A stretch of 64,000 bases of DNA from Clostridia bacterium (GCA_900766045.1 CAAFTW010000076.1:1-64000), one strand, 5' to 3'; shown: positions 1-8,680, counted from the first letter of the stretch. Numbers and translations are program-made. The notes: generated by a model from the letters alone, not told the origin.

Positions 1-217
1 AAATAGAGGGACCGATAACTTTGTTTTTCCATTCATGATATGTCATAGTATTATACCATACCAAGAAAATAGAGGGACCGATAACTATATCAGACGTGTG
101 GAATAAAATCATGTAATTATACCATACCAAGAAAATAGAGGGACCGATAGAGTAAATTTCCTTTGGGTTTTAACCATTGCAATTATTCCATGCTAAAAAC
201 AGAAGCTTCCTGTATGA
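1..217 (-). CRISPR. Right end of a type II-C-like CRISPR array
   Basis: Three copies of one repeat are visible: the last 19 nt of a copy at 1-19, a full 36-nt copy at 50-85, and a copy at 116-151 that differs only in its last two bases. The spacers at 20-49 and 86-115 are both exactly 30 nt and unrelated in sequence. A fourth, heavily decayed repeat sits in register at 182-217: its first half keeps about 15 of 20 bases and its second half is lost. Read on the minus strand the repeat begins GTTATCGGTCCC and ends TGGTATAAT, which is a perfect extended -10 promoter element, as in the Neisseria type II-C arrays where each repeat carries its own promoter. No cas gene or tracrRNA is visible; the array continues left of the window. 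Confidence 0.85.
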
Positions 218-333
218 TTCAAATATAGGGACTCGACAGAAAGCAGGTGAAAGAAAAGATACCTCAATGTAATATAAGGTTTGCTGACCCACCACAGTTC
301 GCGAAACCATTACAAGACAGAGATGTATCTGAA

Positions 334-492
334 ATGAAGTCTAACACACAGAACACAAAGATTGCAGCAATCACGGAAAAAACTTTGATCATTGGCATCG
401 ATGTAGGGAGTGAAACACACTTCGCACGGGCATTCAACTGGCGGGGATATGAATTCTCCAGAAAGCCGCTGGAATTCAGCAATACAGAGTAA
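334..492 (+). pseudogene. IS110-family transposase, N-terminal fragment
   Basis: About 52 codons from ATG 334 encode the start of an IS110-family (DEDD) transposase. The pattern IIGIDVGSETHFARAF, containing the first acidic catalytic residue, is followed by GYEFSRKPLEFSNTE, where a stop codon ends the frame just as a full-length protein (usually about 400 residues) would continue. The frame is open back to GTG 247, but the family normally starts close to the ATG used here. The rest of the catalytic domain and the C-terminal domain are absent, so this is a dead remnant. It lies about 115 nt from the decayed end of the CRISPR array. Confidence 0.7.
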
Positions 493-1101
493 GGGGGGAG
501 TGACGAAAGAAGAAGCTCATCAGGGAAACGTCCGCCGAAAGGTGCTGGTGAGCGGGAACTGGAGTCAGCAAACAACAAAGAATGAGCCAGTAGTCGGCGG
601 GAATTTTGTCCATAAGGCACGACCCTGTAAAGGAGCTAAGCTGACACCCTGGTTATGGCCAGGCGGAACGAAGGAAGTGAGGACCCGCGGGAAACCGAAG
701 GTGATCCTGGTAGATACGGGAGGTGCGCTGCCATAGAGGGAAGGGATATACAACGGCCATGAATATCGGAACACATATACTTTTGATCGTATATATACCG
801 TGCGTTTCTATTCATTTCAGCCTGATTTTCTGATATTGCAGGGAACAGAGTTGTGCACAATCAAAAGAAACTCCTATTTGTGTTCTGAAATCCGAGTCGT
901 ATCAGACATGCGAGTATGTTGTATACACAAACAGACTCGTTTTCCCGGCAAACCGCTTTCCGTTATGAAGTTGTTTTCCCGGCAAACCGTTTTCCGGTGT
1001 GGAGTTTTTAGCAGTAAATCGCCTTAAGACCAGGCCGTTTTCCTTTTTGTCAACCCAAATCCACTTTGCCAAACAAAATTCACGAAATATAAATAAAAAA
1101 C
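493..1101. other. Gene-free stretch after the IS110 remnant
   Basis: I see no convincing gene here. The first ~260 bases, up to about 750, are GC-richer than what follows and contain an open frame (410-736) with no family resemblance; they may be the remaining 3' end of the decayed insertion sequence. From about 750 on the DNA is AT-rich and non-coding, with a short direct repeat at 939-996. Confidence 0.5.
939..996. repeat. 24-bp direct repeat, two copies
   Basis: Copies at 939-962 and 973-996 share the pattern GTTTTCCCGGCAAACCG followed by (C/T)TTTCCG, with one mismatch and a period of 34 bp. Function unknown. Confidence 0.7.
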
Positions 1102-1130
1102 TTGTATCCTAAACACAACTCTGTTATTAT
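1102..1130 (+). promoter_or_regulatory. Promoter of the aspartate kinase gene
   Basis: TTGTAT (1102-1107), a 17-base spacer and TATTAT (1125-1130) form a sigma-A type promoter about 105 bases before the start codon. Confidence 0.5.
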
Positions 1131-1176
1131 TAATCATAAATTGGATGCTAATTTGTAACTTGATAACAAAGGTACG

Positions 1177-1204
1177 AAGCGTCTGCAGTGCCGGACGCTT
1201 TTTA
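1177..1204 (+). terminator. Terminator or attenuator hairpin before lysC
   Basis: AAGCGTC (1177-1183) pairs with GACGCTT (1194-1200) and is followed by a run of T. It lies between the predicted promoter and the lysC ribosome binding site, so it could act as an attenuator. Confidence 0.55.
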
Positions 1205-1237
1205 CGTTGAAATGCTTATGTTTTGGGAGGAAAACTG

Positions 1238-2599
1238 ATGGGAGTTAAAGTACTGAAGTTTGGAGGTTCTTCAGTGGCTGACGGAATCCAGCTAAAGAAG
1301 CTGAAGGAGATCGTCGAAGCTGATCCGGATCGAAGATATGTTGTGGTTTCTGCACCGGGAAAGCGGTTCAGCGGTGATAACAAGGTCACGGACCTTTTAT
1401 ATCTGTGTAAGACGGAAATTGACAACCACATTCCGTATGATCAGGTATTCCAGGTCATTATCGACCGTTACAGCGCTGTAAAACTGAATCTCGGCATTGA
1501 TGTCGACCTGAAGAGCCGCTATGAGGAAATTCGCAAGAATATCGAGGCCGGATGCTCGGTTGACTACCTTGCAAGCCGCGGTGAATTCCTGTCTGCGGTA
1601 CTGGTTGCCGCATATCTGGGATATGACTTTGTCGACACAGCCGGACTCATTCAGTTTGACTCCCGTGGAAGACTTCTTCCGGAAGAAACCAATGAGGCAC
1701 TGAAGGCTGAACTTGCCAAACATGAGCGCGCAGTTCTGCCTGGCTTCTACGGCACGCAGAAGGGCACGGACAAGGTCCGCGTCTTCTCAAGAGGTGGTTC
1801 TGATGTAACCGGTTCTCTGGTTGCCCGCGCTGTAGATGCAGATGTTTACGAGAACTGGACCGATGTGTCCGGTTTCCTGATGGCCGATCCGCGCATTGTG
1901 GAAAATCCGAAGCCGATCGACCAGATCACTTATGTCGAGCTTCGAGAGCTGTCCTATATGGGGGCCAGCGTTCTGCATGAGGACGCGGTGTTCCCGGTCA
2001 GAGGCGCGAACATTCCGATCAACATCAGAAACACCAACAAGCCTGAGGATCCGGGCACAATGATTTCCACAAGCCGGCCGGAAAACACGGACCGCATTCT
2101 CAGCGGTATTGCGGGAAGTAAGGACTTCACCGTTATTGCAATCTATAAAAATATGCTGAACAAGGAAGTCGGCTTTATCCGCCGCATCCTGACCATTCTC
2201 GAGGATATGGATGTCAGCTTTGAGCATATCCCGACCGGAATCGACACGGTTTCCGTCGTCATTTCCAATGATCAGCTGCCGGAGGGAAAGCTGGACGATG
2301 TTCTGGACGCGCTGCAGCGCCAGGTTAATCCGGACAGCATCACTGTTCATGACGACATCGCGCTGATCGCCGTCGTAGGTGTCGGCATGAGCCGCCGTCT
2401 GGGAACATCTGCGAGACTGTTCACCGCCCTTGCAGAGGCCGGCGTCAACGTCCGCATGATCGACCAGGGATCTTCTGAGATCAACATCATCATCGGCGTA
2501 CTGAATGAAGACTTTGAGAAGGCCATCCGCGCCATCTATAACGCCTTCAATTCCGACCGCGATGACGTTCTGAAGAAAACTCTGTCCAGTCTTCACTAA
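1238..2599 (+). CDS. lysC: Aspartate kinase
   Basis: Phosphorylates aspartate, the first step to lysine, threonine and methionine and to the diaminopimelate of the cell wall. The 453-residue product opens with the kinase motif KFGGSSVADG and has the conserved segment RVFSRGGSDVTGS near residues 185-195, in the substrate and ATP region. The C-terminal ~150 residues form two ACT-type regulatory domains (around GSKDFTVIAIYKN and IALIAVVGVGM), which in this family bind lysine or threonine as feedback inhibitors. The start is ATG 1238, seven bases after GGGAGG; an in-frame TTG at 1223 overlaps that site and is unlikely. It appears monocistronic, with a promoter and hairpin upstream and a strong terminator downstream. 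Confidence 0.93.
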   Translation: MGVKVLKFGGSSVADGIQLKKLKEIVEADPDRRYVVVSAPGKRFSGDNKVTDLLYLCKTEIDNHIPYDQVFQVIIDRYSAVKLNLGIDVDLKSRYEEIRKNIEAGCSVDYLASRGEFLSAVLVAAYLGYDFVDTAGLIQFDSRGRLLPEETNEALKAELAKHERAVLPGFYGTQKGTDKVRVFSRGGSDVTGSLVARAVDADVYENWTDVSGFLMADPRIVENPKPIDQITYVELRELSYMGASVLHEDAVFPVRGANIPINIRNTNKPEDPGTMISTSRPENTDRILSGIAGSKDFTVIAIYKNMLNKEVGFIRRILTILEDMDVSFEHIPTGIDTVSVVISNDQLPEGKLDDVLDALQRQVNPDSITVHDDIALIAVVGVGMSRRLGTSARLFTALAEAGVNVRMIDQGSSEINIIIGVLNEDFEKAIRAIYNAFNSDRDDVLKKTLSSLH

Positions 2600-2626
2600 A
2601 TTTGAACCATACCCATAACCAATTCT

Positions 2627-2683
2627 GCCGGAAGTTTCTGCGGCAGGCTTTTAAACAGCCTGCCGGGGAAGCTTCCGGCTTTT
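2627..2683 (+). terminator. Terminator of lysC
   Basis: A long imperfect hairpin: GCCGGAAG (2627-2634) pairs with CTTCCGGC (2672-2679), with an inner GCAGGCT/AGCCTGC stem, followed by TTTT. Confidence 0.75.
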
Positions 2684-2709
2684 CCGTTGTAAAATATTTT
2701 CCTGTTCTC

Positions 2710-2738
2710 TTGACAAAATCTACGCGCAAGGATATACT
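2710..2738 (+). promoter_or_regulatory. Promoter of the MarR-ABC exporter operon
   Basis: Consensus TTGACA (2710-2715), a 17-base spacer and TATACT (2733-2738). Confidence 0.75.
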
Positions 2739-2753
2739 TGTCAATGCTAATTA

Positions 2754-2766
2754 TTAACAATGTTAA
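2754..2766. promoter_or_regulatory. Probable MarR operator
   Basis: TTAAC-AAT-GTTAA is a perfect inverted repeat 15 bases after the -10 box, at or just past the transcription start. A related TTAACAGTGT follows at once. The position suits repression by the MarR protein encoded next. Confidence 0.5.
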
Positions 2767-2882
2767 GTATTAACAGTGTAAAATCTGAACGCTGTTAAAT
2801 AAAAAACAGCGGATGTGCTAAACGGCATCCGTCTGTATCAGGAAAAGCGTGGATGAAGAATTTCCGCGGGAAAGGAGTAAGA

Positions 2883-3371
2883 ATGGAAGAACTGGAACGT
2901 GAATTTATCCGTTCCTGCATGCAGTTTCATAAAGTGAAAATGTATGAACTGGTTCCGGACTTAAACCGGGGAGAATTGATGGTTATGGGAGGTACCGCCC
3001 GTCTTCAGTGCCGGAATCCGGAGCATAAAGTGCGCATGTCCGATCTGCTTGCGGGTTCCCGCATGACGGCTCCAGGCCTTTCACGCGTTCTCAGAGGTCT
3101 GGAAAAGAAGGGCCTGATGGAGCGCACGCAGGATCCGAATGACCGCCGCGTGACGCTGGTCAGCTTTACAGAGAAAGGAAAAAATAAATGGTATGGGGAC
3201 CATGAAATTCTCCATCGTTTCTGTTCCGAGCTGATCCGAAGAATCGGAGAAGACCAGATTCGCGAGATTATCCGCCTGAATGATGAAATATACCAGACGG
3301 CGGATGAAATTTATCATGAACAGCTTGCAGAAATGAAGAAGAAACAGCAGAAAGCCGGAGAAAAGAAATAG
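2883..3371 (+). CDS. MarR-family transcriptional regulator
   Basis: A 162-residue winged-helix repressor of the MarR family. The recognition region reads MSDLLAGSRMTAPGLSRVLR, followed by the wing motif DPNDRRVTLVSFTEKG typical of MarR proteins, with a charged C-terminal tail. The start is ATG 2883, preceded by AAAGGAG at 8 bases; an upstream in-frame ATG at 2853 has no ribosome site. It is followed by the two ABC exporter genes in the same direction and is probably their ligand-responsive repressor, acting on the inverted repeat near the promoter. Small MarR regulators commonly precede heterodimeric multidrug exporters in Gram-positive bacteria. The inducing compound is unknown. Confidence 0.88.
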   Translation: MEELEREFIRSCMQFHKVKMYELVPDLNRGELMVMGGTARLQCRNPEHKVRMSDLLAGSRMTAPGLSRVLRGLEKKGLMERTQDPNDRRVTLVSFTEKGKNKWYGDHEILHRFCSELIRRIGEDQIREIIRLNDEIYQTADEIYHEQLAEMKKKQQKAGEKK

Positions 3372-3436
3372 CCGGCGGAACAATTGGGATTAAAGAAAGG
3401 TATTGAATGCGATAAACATTCAGGAGGCAGTCAGAG

Positions 3437-5863
3437 TTGAGATATTTAATCAAGAATTTAAAACCCTACTGGCCGGTGGTCATCCTTCTGGTGGTCCTAC
3501 TGGCCGTACAGGGATTCAGCGAGATGTCCATGCCGCAGTACACGCAGAACATCATCGATACAGGAATCCAGAACCGGGGTGTAGAGCACATCCTTCCGAC
3601 AAAGGTAAAACAGCAAGAGTACAATGAAGCGCAGATGTTCATGACTTCGGCTGAGAAAAAAGCCTGGAAATCTGCCTATCAGAAAGAAGGAAACAAGTAC
3701 GTCCTTCATGCATCTGAAAGCAGACTGGACAGGCTGGACGACCAGCTTCTGGAGCCGATCGTCCTGACCTACCAGCTCGGCCACATTTCACCGGCCCAGT
3801 ATAAGAAGATGGTCAGGCGTCAGCTTAAGGCAGCCGCAGCCGCCCAGGAAAAGGCCATGAAAAAGGCTGCATCTTCCGGCATGAGCGCCGGGCAGATCGC
3901 TGACATGCAGAAGTCCGCCCAGGCCGGAGCCCAGGCACAGAGCACTTCTTCCCTGCAGACGGATCCATCCGCTCTCCTGAAGAAGCTGGACTCCATGTCC
4001 GTTAAGGAAATCGCGGATGCCGCAGGCATGGATGTCCGCATTTTCCATGCAAAGAATCAGAACGGAAAGTCGAAAACTTATGTCGACATTCGTGGAGCCA
4101 TGCAGAAGATGATTGACAGCGGCCAGATGAGCAGCACGCAGATTCATCAGATGCAGAAGCAGATTAAGAAGACCATCGACACCGTCGGCCCGAAGACACT
4201 GAAGTCCATGGGCTACCGTTACGCCTACGATGCAGAAAAGGACGCCGGAGTTCATGTGAACGCCGTCCAGATCTCTTATCTGTGGAGCGCGGGAAAGAAG
4301 ATGTTCCTGATGGCGCTGCTGATGCTCGCAGCTGCCGTTGCCGTTTCCTATCTCGCATCCAGAGTCGGTGCCGGTGTGGGACGCGATCTGCGTGACAAGG
4401 TCTTCCGGAACGTCATTGGATACTCCAATGCAGAGCTGGATAAATTCCAGACTTCTTCGCTGATCACCCGTGCCACCAACGATGTGCAGCAGGTCCAGCA
4501 GGTCACCACCATGATGCTGCGCATGGTGCTTTACGCGCCGGTGCTGGGTGTCTGGGGAATTATCAAGGTTTACCAGACTCATGCCAACATGAGCTGGGTA
4601 ATTCTCCTTGGAGTTGCCGTCATTATCGGTTTTGTCCTGACCCTGATGGCGATTGCCATGCCGAAGTTCAAGATCATGCAGAAACTGGTGGACAAGCTGA
4701 ACGGCGTATCCCGTGAGATTCTGACCGGACTCATGGTTATCCGCGCCTTCGGCCGTCAGAAGACAGAAGAAGAGCGTTTCGACCAGGCCAATGTCGACCT
4801 GAAGCGCACCCAGCTGTTTACAAACCGTGTCATGACCTTCATGATGCCGTCCATGATGCTGATTATGAACGCTCTGTCCATCCTCATCACCTGGGTTGCC
4901 TCATCCAGAGTCGATTCCGGAACCCTGCAGGTCGGCGCGATGACCGCCTTCATCACATACGCCATGATCATCGTTTCCGCGTTTATGATCATCACCGCGA
5001 TGTCCATCATTCTGCCGAGAGCCGGTGTCGCTGCCCAGAGAATCGATGAAGTCGCGACAACAGTTTCCTCTATTCAGGACAAAAAGAACCCGGAAGTTCT
5101 GGAAGGCGGCAAGGGAGAAGTTGTCTTCTCTCACGTAGACTTTCAGTATCCGGGTGCAGAGGCTAACGTCCTGTCTGACATCGACTTTACCGCAGAGCCG
5201 GGAAAGGTCACCGCGATTATCGGCGGAACCGGATCCGGAAAGAGCACACTGATCAACCTGATCCCGAGATTCTACGATGTTACGGGCGGAAAGATTCTGG
5301 TGGACGGAAAAGACGTCCGCGACGTCACGATGAAGTCGCTGCGAGACGAAATCGGATTCGTCCAGCAGAAAGGCATTCTCTTCTCCGGAACGATTGCCGG
5401 AAACATCCGCTTTGGAAACGCAGATGCCAGCGATGAAGAGGTAAAGCGTGCGGCTGAGATTGCTCAGGCGGATGACTTCATCATGGATAAGGAGGAAAAG
5501 TACGACAGCTATGTCTCTCAGGGCGGAAACAACGTATCCGGAGGACAGAAGCAGAGACTTTCCATCGCCCGCGCGATTGCGAAGAAGCCGAAGATCCTGA
5601 TTTTCGATGACAGTTTTTCCGCGCTGGACATGAAGACGGACGCAAAGCTCAGAGAAATCCTGGAGCAGGAAGAGCACGACACCACTAGAATTATCGTTGC
5701 GCAGAGAATCAGTACAATTCTTCATGCAGACCAGATTCTGGTTATGGATGAAGGAAAAATCGTCGGCAAGGGAACGCATCAGCAGCTGATGAAGTCCTGT
5801 GATGTATACAGACAGATTGCGGAATCCCAGCTGTCTGAGAAAGAACTGGAGGAGATGGCATAA
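3437..5863 (+). CDS. ABC exporter subunit with large extracytoplasmic insert (degenerate NBD)
   Basis: Half of a heterodimeric ABC multidrug exporter (LmrCD/BmrCD/YheIH type), 808 residues instead of the usual ~580-600. The extra length is about 220 residues between the first and second membrane helices (roughly residues 45-275), rich in Ala, Lys, Gln and Met, which should face outside. The nucleotide-binding domain has Walker A GGTGSGKS (near 595) and an intact signature VSGGQKQR (near 700), but Walker B reads ILIFDDS, with Asp in place of the catalytic Glu, and the switch is AQRIST with Gln in place of His. This half thus forms the degenerate ATP site. The TTG start at 3437 follows AGGAGG. 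Its stop overlaps the next gene's ATG by one base (TAATG), so the subunits are co-translated. Confidence 0.9.
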   Translation: MRYLIKNLKPYWPVVILLVVLLAVQGFSEMSMPQYTQNIIDTGIQNRGVEHILPTKVKQQEYNEAQMFMTSAEKKAWKSAYQKEGNKYVLHASESRLDRLDDQLLEPIVLTYQLGHISPAQYKKMVRRQLKAAAAAQEKAMKKAASSGMSAGQIADMQKSAQAGAQAQSTSSLQTDPSALLKKLDSMSVKEIADAAGMDVRIFHAKNQNGKSKTYVDIRGAMQKMIDSGQMSSTQIHQMQKQIKKTIDTVGPKTLKSMGYRYAYDAEKDAGVHVNAVQISYLWSAGKKMFLMALLMLAAAVAVSYLASRVGAGVGRDLRDKVFRNVIGYSNAELDKFQTSSLITRATNDVQQVQQVTTMMLRMVLYAPVLGVWGIIKVYQTHANMSWVILLGVAVIIGFVLTLMAIAMPKFKIMQKLVDKLNGVSREILTGLMVIRAFGRQKTEEERFDQANVDLKRTQLFTNRVMTFMMPSMMLIMNALSILITWVASSRVDSGTLQVGAMTAFITYAMIIVSAFMIITAMSIILPRAGVAAQRIDEVATTVSSIQDKKNPEVLEGGKGEVVFSHVDFQYPGAEANVLSDIDFTAEPGKVTAIIGGTGSGKSTLINLIPRFYDVTGGKILVDGKDVRDVTMKSLRDEIGFVQQKGILFSGTIAGNIRFGNADASDEEVKRAAEIAQADDFIMDKEEKYDSYVSQGGNNVSGGQKQRLSIARAIAKKPKILIFDDSFSALDMKTDAKLREILEQEEHDTTRIIVAQRISTILHADQILVMDEGKIVGKGTHQQLMKSCDVYRQIAESQLSEKELEEMA

Positions 5864-7725
5864 TGGCAGAGAATAATAATCGGATGCCGCGCAGAAACTC
5901 CGGAGGCATGCGGGGACCGCACGGTCCTGGCGCCATGGGCGCGGTGGAGAAACCGAAGAACTTCAGAAAATCAATTAAGGAACTTCTGGCCTATATCGGC
6001 CGCTATAAATTTGGTGTGATTGCCGTCATGATTCTGGCGGCGGGATCCACGGTATTCAATGTCGCCGGCCCTAAGGTCATGGGCCACGCGACCACAGAAC
6101 TGGCAGACGGCCTGATGAGAAAGGTTGCGGGAACCGGCAGCATCGACTTTGGCAAGATCGGCCAGATCCTGCTGTTCACCCTGGCTCTGTATCTGATCAG
6201 CTCTGCACTGAACTTCATTCAGGGCTGGATTATGACCGGCATCACGCAGAAGGTCGTTTACCGCATGCGTAAAGAAATCTCAGAGAAGATCAACCGCATG
6301 CCGATGAAATATTTTGAAAGCCGGCCGATCGGAGAGGTGCTGTCCAGAATCACCAACGATGTGGACACCTTGGGTACCGGACTGAACCAGAGCATCACCA
6401 TGATCATTTCCGCGGTCGCAACCATCATCGGCGTCATTGTCATGATGCTGACCATTTCCCCGCTGATGACCCTGATCGCCCTGATTATGATCCCGGTATC
6501 TGCGCTTCTGATGGCCGCTGTCATCAAGATGTCGCAGAAATACTTTAAACAGCAGCAGGCTTCCCTGGGCGTCATCAACGGCCAGGTAGAGGAGGACTTC
6601 TCCGGTCAGCAGGTCATCAAGGCTTTCAATCGAGAGAAGCAGACCATTGCGGAGTTTTCTCAGACGAATGATGAGCTTTACGTTTCCGCCTGGAAATCCC
6701 AGTTCTTCTCCGGAGCCATGATGCCGCTGATGAACTTTGTCGGCTATCTGGCCTATGCAGGCGTTGCCATTGCCGGCGGCATGCTGGCCATCCGCAATAT
6801 CATCGGGATCGGTGATATTCAGGCCTTCATTCAGTACGTCCGCAATCTGACCCAGCCGATGGCGCAGATTTCCCAGGTCATGAACCAGGTCCAGTCCATG
6901 ACGGCGGCTTCCGAGCGTGTGTTCCAGCTGCTGAATGAGGACGAGACTGACCTGCAGGAGGATGCTCCGCTTCCGCTGGAGGATGTGAAGGGCGCTGTAG
7001 AGTTCGATCACGTACAGTTCGGTTATGATCCGGAGCAGGTGATTATCCATGATTTCTCGGCAAAGGTTGAACCTGGCCAGACAGTAGCCATTGTAGGCCC
7101 TACGGGTGCCGGAAAGACGACCATGGTCAAGCTGCTGATGCGTTTCTATGATGTGAATAAGGGACAGATCCTTCTGGACGGACAGGATATCCGGACCTTC
7201 AGCCGCCTGGACCTGAGAAAGTATTTCTCCATGGTTCTGCAGGACACATGGCTCTTCTCCGGAACGATCCGGGAGAATATCCGCTACGGCCGTCTGGACG
7301 CAACGGATGAAGAGGTTGAAGCTGCGGCAAAAGCCGCGCACGCGGATCATTTCATTCGTACACTGCCGGGAGGCTACGATATGGTTCTGAATGAAGAAGC
7401 ATCCAACATCTCTCAGGGTCAGAAACAGCTGCTGACCATCGCGAGAGCGATGCTGGCAGACCGTAAGATTCTGATTCTGGACGAGGCGACTTCTTCCGTT
7501 GACACCCGTACGGAAAAACAGATTCAGAGTGCAATGAACCGCCTGATGCAGGGCCGCACGAGCTTTGTCATCGCCCATCGTTTATCTACGATTAAAGATG
7601 CGGATATGATTCTGGTGATGAATCACGGTGACATTGTGGAGCAGGGTACGCATGATGAACTGCTGGCGAAGAACGGTGCTTACGCAGATCTGTATAATTC
7701 TCAGTTCGCAGGGGAAGAAGAATAG
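5863..7725 (+). CDS. ABC exporter subunit with catalytic NBD
   Basis: The partner half-transporter, 620 residues: six membrane helices, then a nucleotide-binding domain with Walker A GPTGAGKT (near 411), Walker B ILILDEATSSVD with the catalytic Glu, and the switch His in IAHRLST. Its signature is ISQGQKQ rather than SGGQ. In the heterodimer, the competent ATP site would combine this subunit's Walker A/B with the first subunit's intact signature, and the other site would be inactive, the known asymmetric arrangement of such exporters. The N-terminal ~30 residues are Arg/Gly-rich and cytoplasmic. The gene overlaps its partner by one base. Likely exports drugs or toxic metabolites; the substrate cannot be read from the sequence. 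Confidence 0.9.
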   Translation: MAENNNRMPRRNSGGMRGPHGPGAMGAVEKPKNFRKSIKELLAYIGRYKFGVIAVMILAAGSTVFNVAGPKVMGHATTELADGLMRKVAGTGSIDFGKIGQILLFTLALYLISSALNFIQGWIMTGITQKVVYRMRKEISEKINRMPMKYFESRPIGEVLSRITNDVDTLGTGLNQSITMIISAVATIIGVIVMMLTISPLMTLIALIMIPVSALLMAAVIKMSQKYFKQQQASLGVINGQVEEDFSGQQVIKAFNREKQTIAEFSQTNDELYVSAWKSQFFSGAMMPLMNFVGYLAYAGVAIAGGMLAIRNIIGIGDIQAFIQYVRNLTQPMAQISQVMNQVQSMTAASERVFQLLNEDETDLQEDAPLPLEDVKGAVEFDHVQFGYDPEQVIIHDFSAKVEPGQTVAIVGPTGAGKTTMVKLLMRFYDVNKGQILLDGQDIRTFSRLDLRKYFSMVLQDTWLFSGTIRENIRYGRLDATDEEVEAAAKAAHADHFIRTLPGGYDMVLNEEASNISQGQKQLLTIARAMLADRKILILDEATSSVDTRTEKQIQSAMNRLMQGRTSFVIAHRLSTIKDADMILVMNHGDIVEQGTHDELLAKNGAYADLYNSQFAGEEE

Positions 7726-8062
7726 AAGCAGGAAAAAATCTGAAAATATGATCGTGATGCGGAGAGAATCCGCAGGGGAGAAGCAGGAGAATGCCGGGAA
7801 GACAGAGCCGGGGTCCTCTTGCTTTTTGTTTTTTGTCCAGTGGAAAATCCGGTGATTTCCAGACCTTCACTCTGCGGACATAAAAATGCCTTGTCCAATG
7901 CACAAGCGCTACGTTTTCATTATTGGAAAAATAGTATATAATAAACAATAAAGTCTTATTTTCACTGTGTGCATCTGCACGGAATGGGAAATAGGAAAGG
8001 AGGGAGGGCATTGTGTTCAGATTGTTTCCTGAGGGAAGGCTGAAACGGATGTCCGGGAAAAT
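7726..8062. other. Intergenic region with one promoter
   Basis: No gene is apparent in these 337 bases. A small hairpin TGCGGA-gagaa-TCCGCA lies at 7758-7774 without a T-run, and the promoter of the next gene lies at 7914-7942. Confidence 0.5.
7914..7942 (+). promoter_or_regulatory. Promoter upstream of the cytidylate-kinase-like gene
   Basis: A perfect -10 TATAAT (7937-7942) with TTTTCA 17 bases upstream (7914-7919). The -35 box is weak. Confidence 0.45.
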
Positions 8063-8680
8063 ATGAAGAAACTGCTTACAATCAGCCGTGAATATGGAAG
8101 CGGCGGAAGAGTGATCGGAGGCCTGGTTGCGAAAAAATTGGGCGTTCCGCTCTATGACCGCGAAATTATCGATATGGCCGTGGAGAAGAGCGGCCTGTCC
8201 AGAGAAATCATTGAGAGTGCGGAACTGAGAGCAAAGAATAATTTTTCTTATTCGCTGGCTTCTGCGGTGAATTTCAGTGAAGGTATTTCGGGAGAGATGA
8301 TCTCCGTGAATGAGAAGCTGTTCCTGACACAGTTCGACATCATTACCCAGATCGGGCAGACCGGAGAAGGTGTGATTATCGGACGCTGCGCAGACTATGT
8401 CTTAAGAGACCTTCCGGGTGTGACCAACGTGTTCATTCACGCGAGACTGGAAGACCGGATTGAGAGAGCTGTTGATCAGTATGGTGACGATCCGGAAAAG
8501 GTCAAGCATATCATCCGGAACTATGACAAGGCCAGAAAGAATTACTATAATTACCACACTTCTCAGAAATGGGGAGAGTACATCAACTATGACCTGTCCA
8601 TCAACACGAGTCATGTCAGTGATGAGACAGCGGCACAGCTGATCGTGGATTATGTGATGAACCGCAATAACAAGCATTGA
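8063..8680 (+). CDS. Cytidylate kinase-like family protein
   Basis: A 205-residue P-loop NMP-kinase-like protein. It starts MKKLLTISREYGSGGR, the loop form (SREYGSGG) of the cytidylate-kinase-like family common in Firmicutes, and contains GVIIGRCADYVLRD and VFIHARLEDRIERA, matching the family's conserved internal segments. Members are distinct from the housekeeping Cmk and their true substrate is generally uncertain, so a nucleotide or other small-molecule kinase role is inferred only. A short membrane-protein gene and metG follow in the same direction. The ribosome site before ATG 8063 (GGGAAAAT) is weak. Confidence 0.8.
   Translation: MKKLLTISREYGSGGRVIGGLVAKKLGVPLYDREIIDMAVEKSGLSREIIESAELRAKNNFSYSLASAVNFSEGISGEMISVNEKLFLTQFDIITQIGQTGEGVIIGRCADYVLRDLPGVTNVFIHARLEDRIERAVDQYGDDPEKVKHIIRNYDKARKNYYNYHTSQKWGEYINYDLSINTSHVSDETAAQLIVDYVMNRNNKH

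Noticed and set aside
218..240. Stretch AAATATAGGGACTCGACA resembling the CRISPR repeat; possible tracrRNA anti-repeat
   Set aside because: Pairing to the repeat is weak beyond the AGGGA core, and no nexus or terminator hairpins follow, so a tracrRNA cannot be supported.
410..736. 108-codon frame in the IS110 remnant region
   Set aside because: Overlaps the transposase fragment out of frame and resembles no protein; it probably reflects the base composition of the old insertion sequence.
1145..1210. 21-codon leader peptide before lysC
   Set aside because: No ribosome site and no run of Lys or Thr codons, so a classic attenuation peptide is not supported.
6280..7578. 432-codon frame antisense to the exporter gene
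   Set aside because: Same reason: an antisense shadow without independent evidence.
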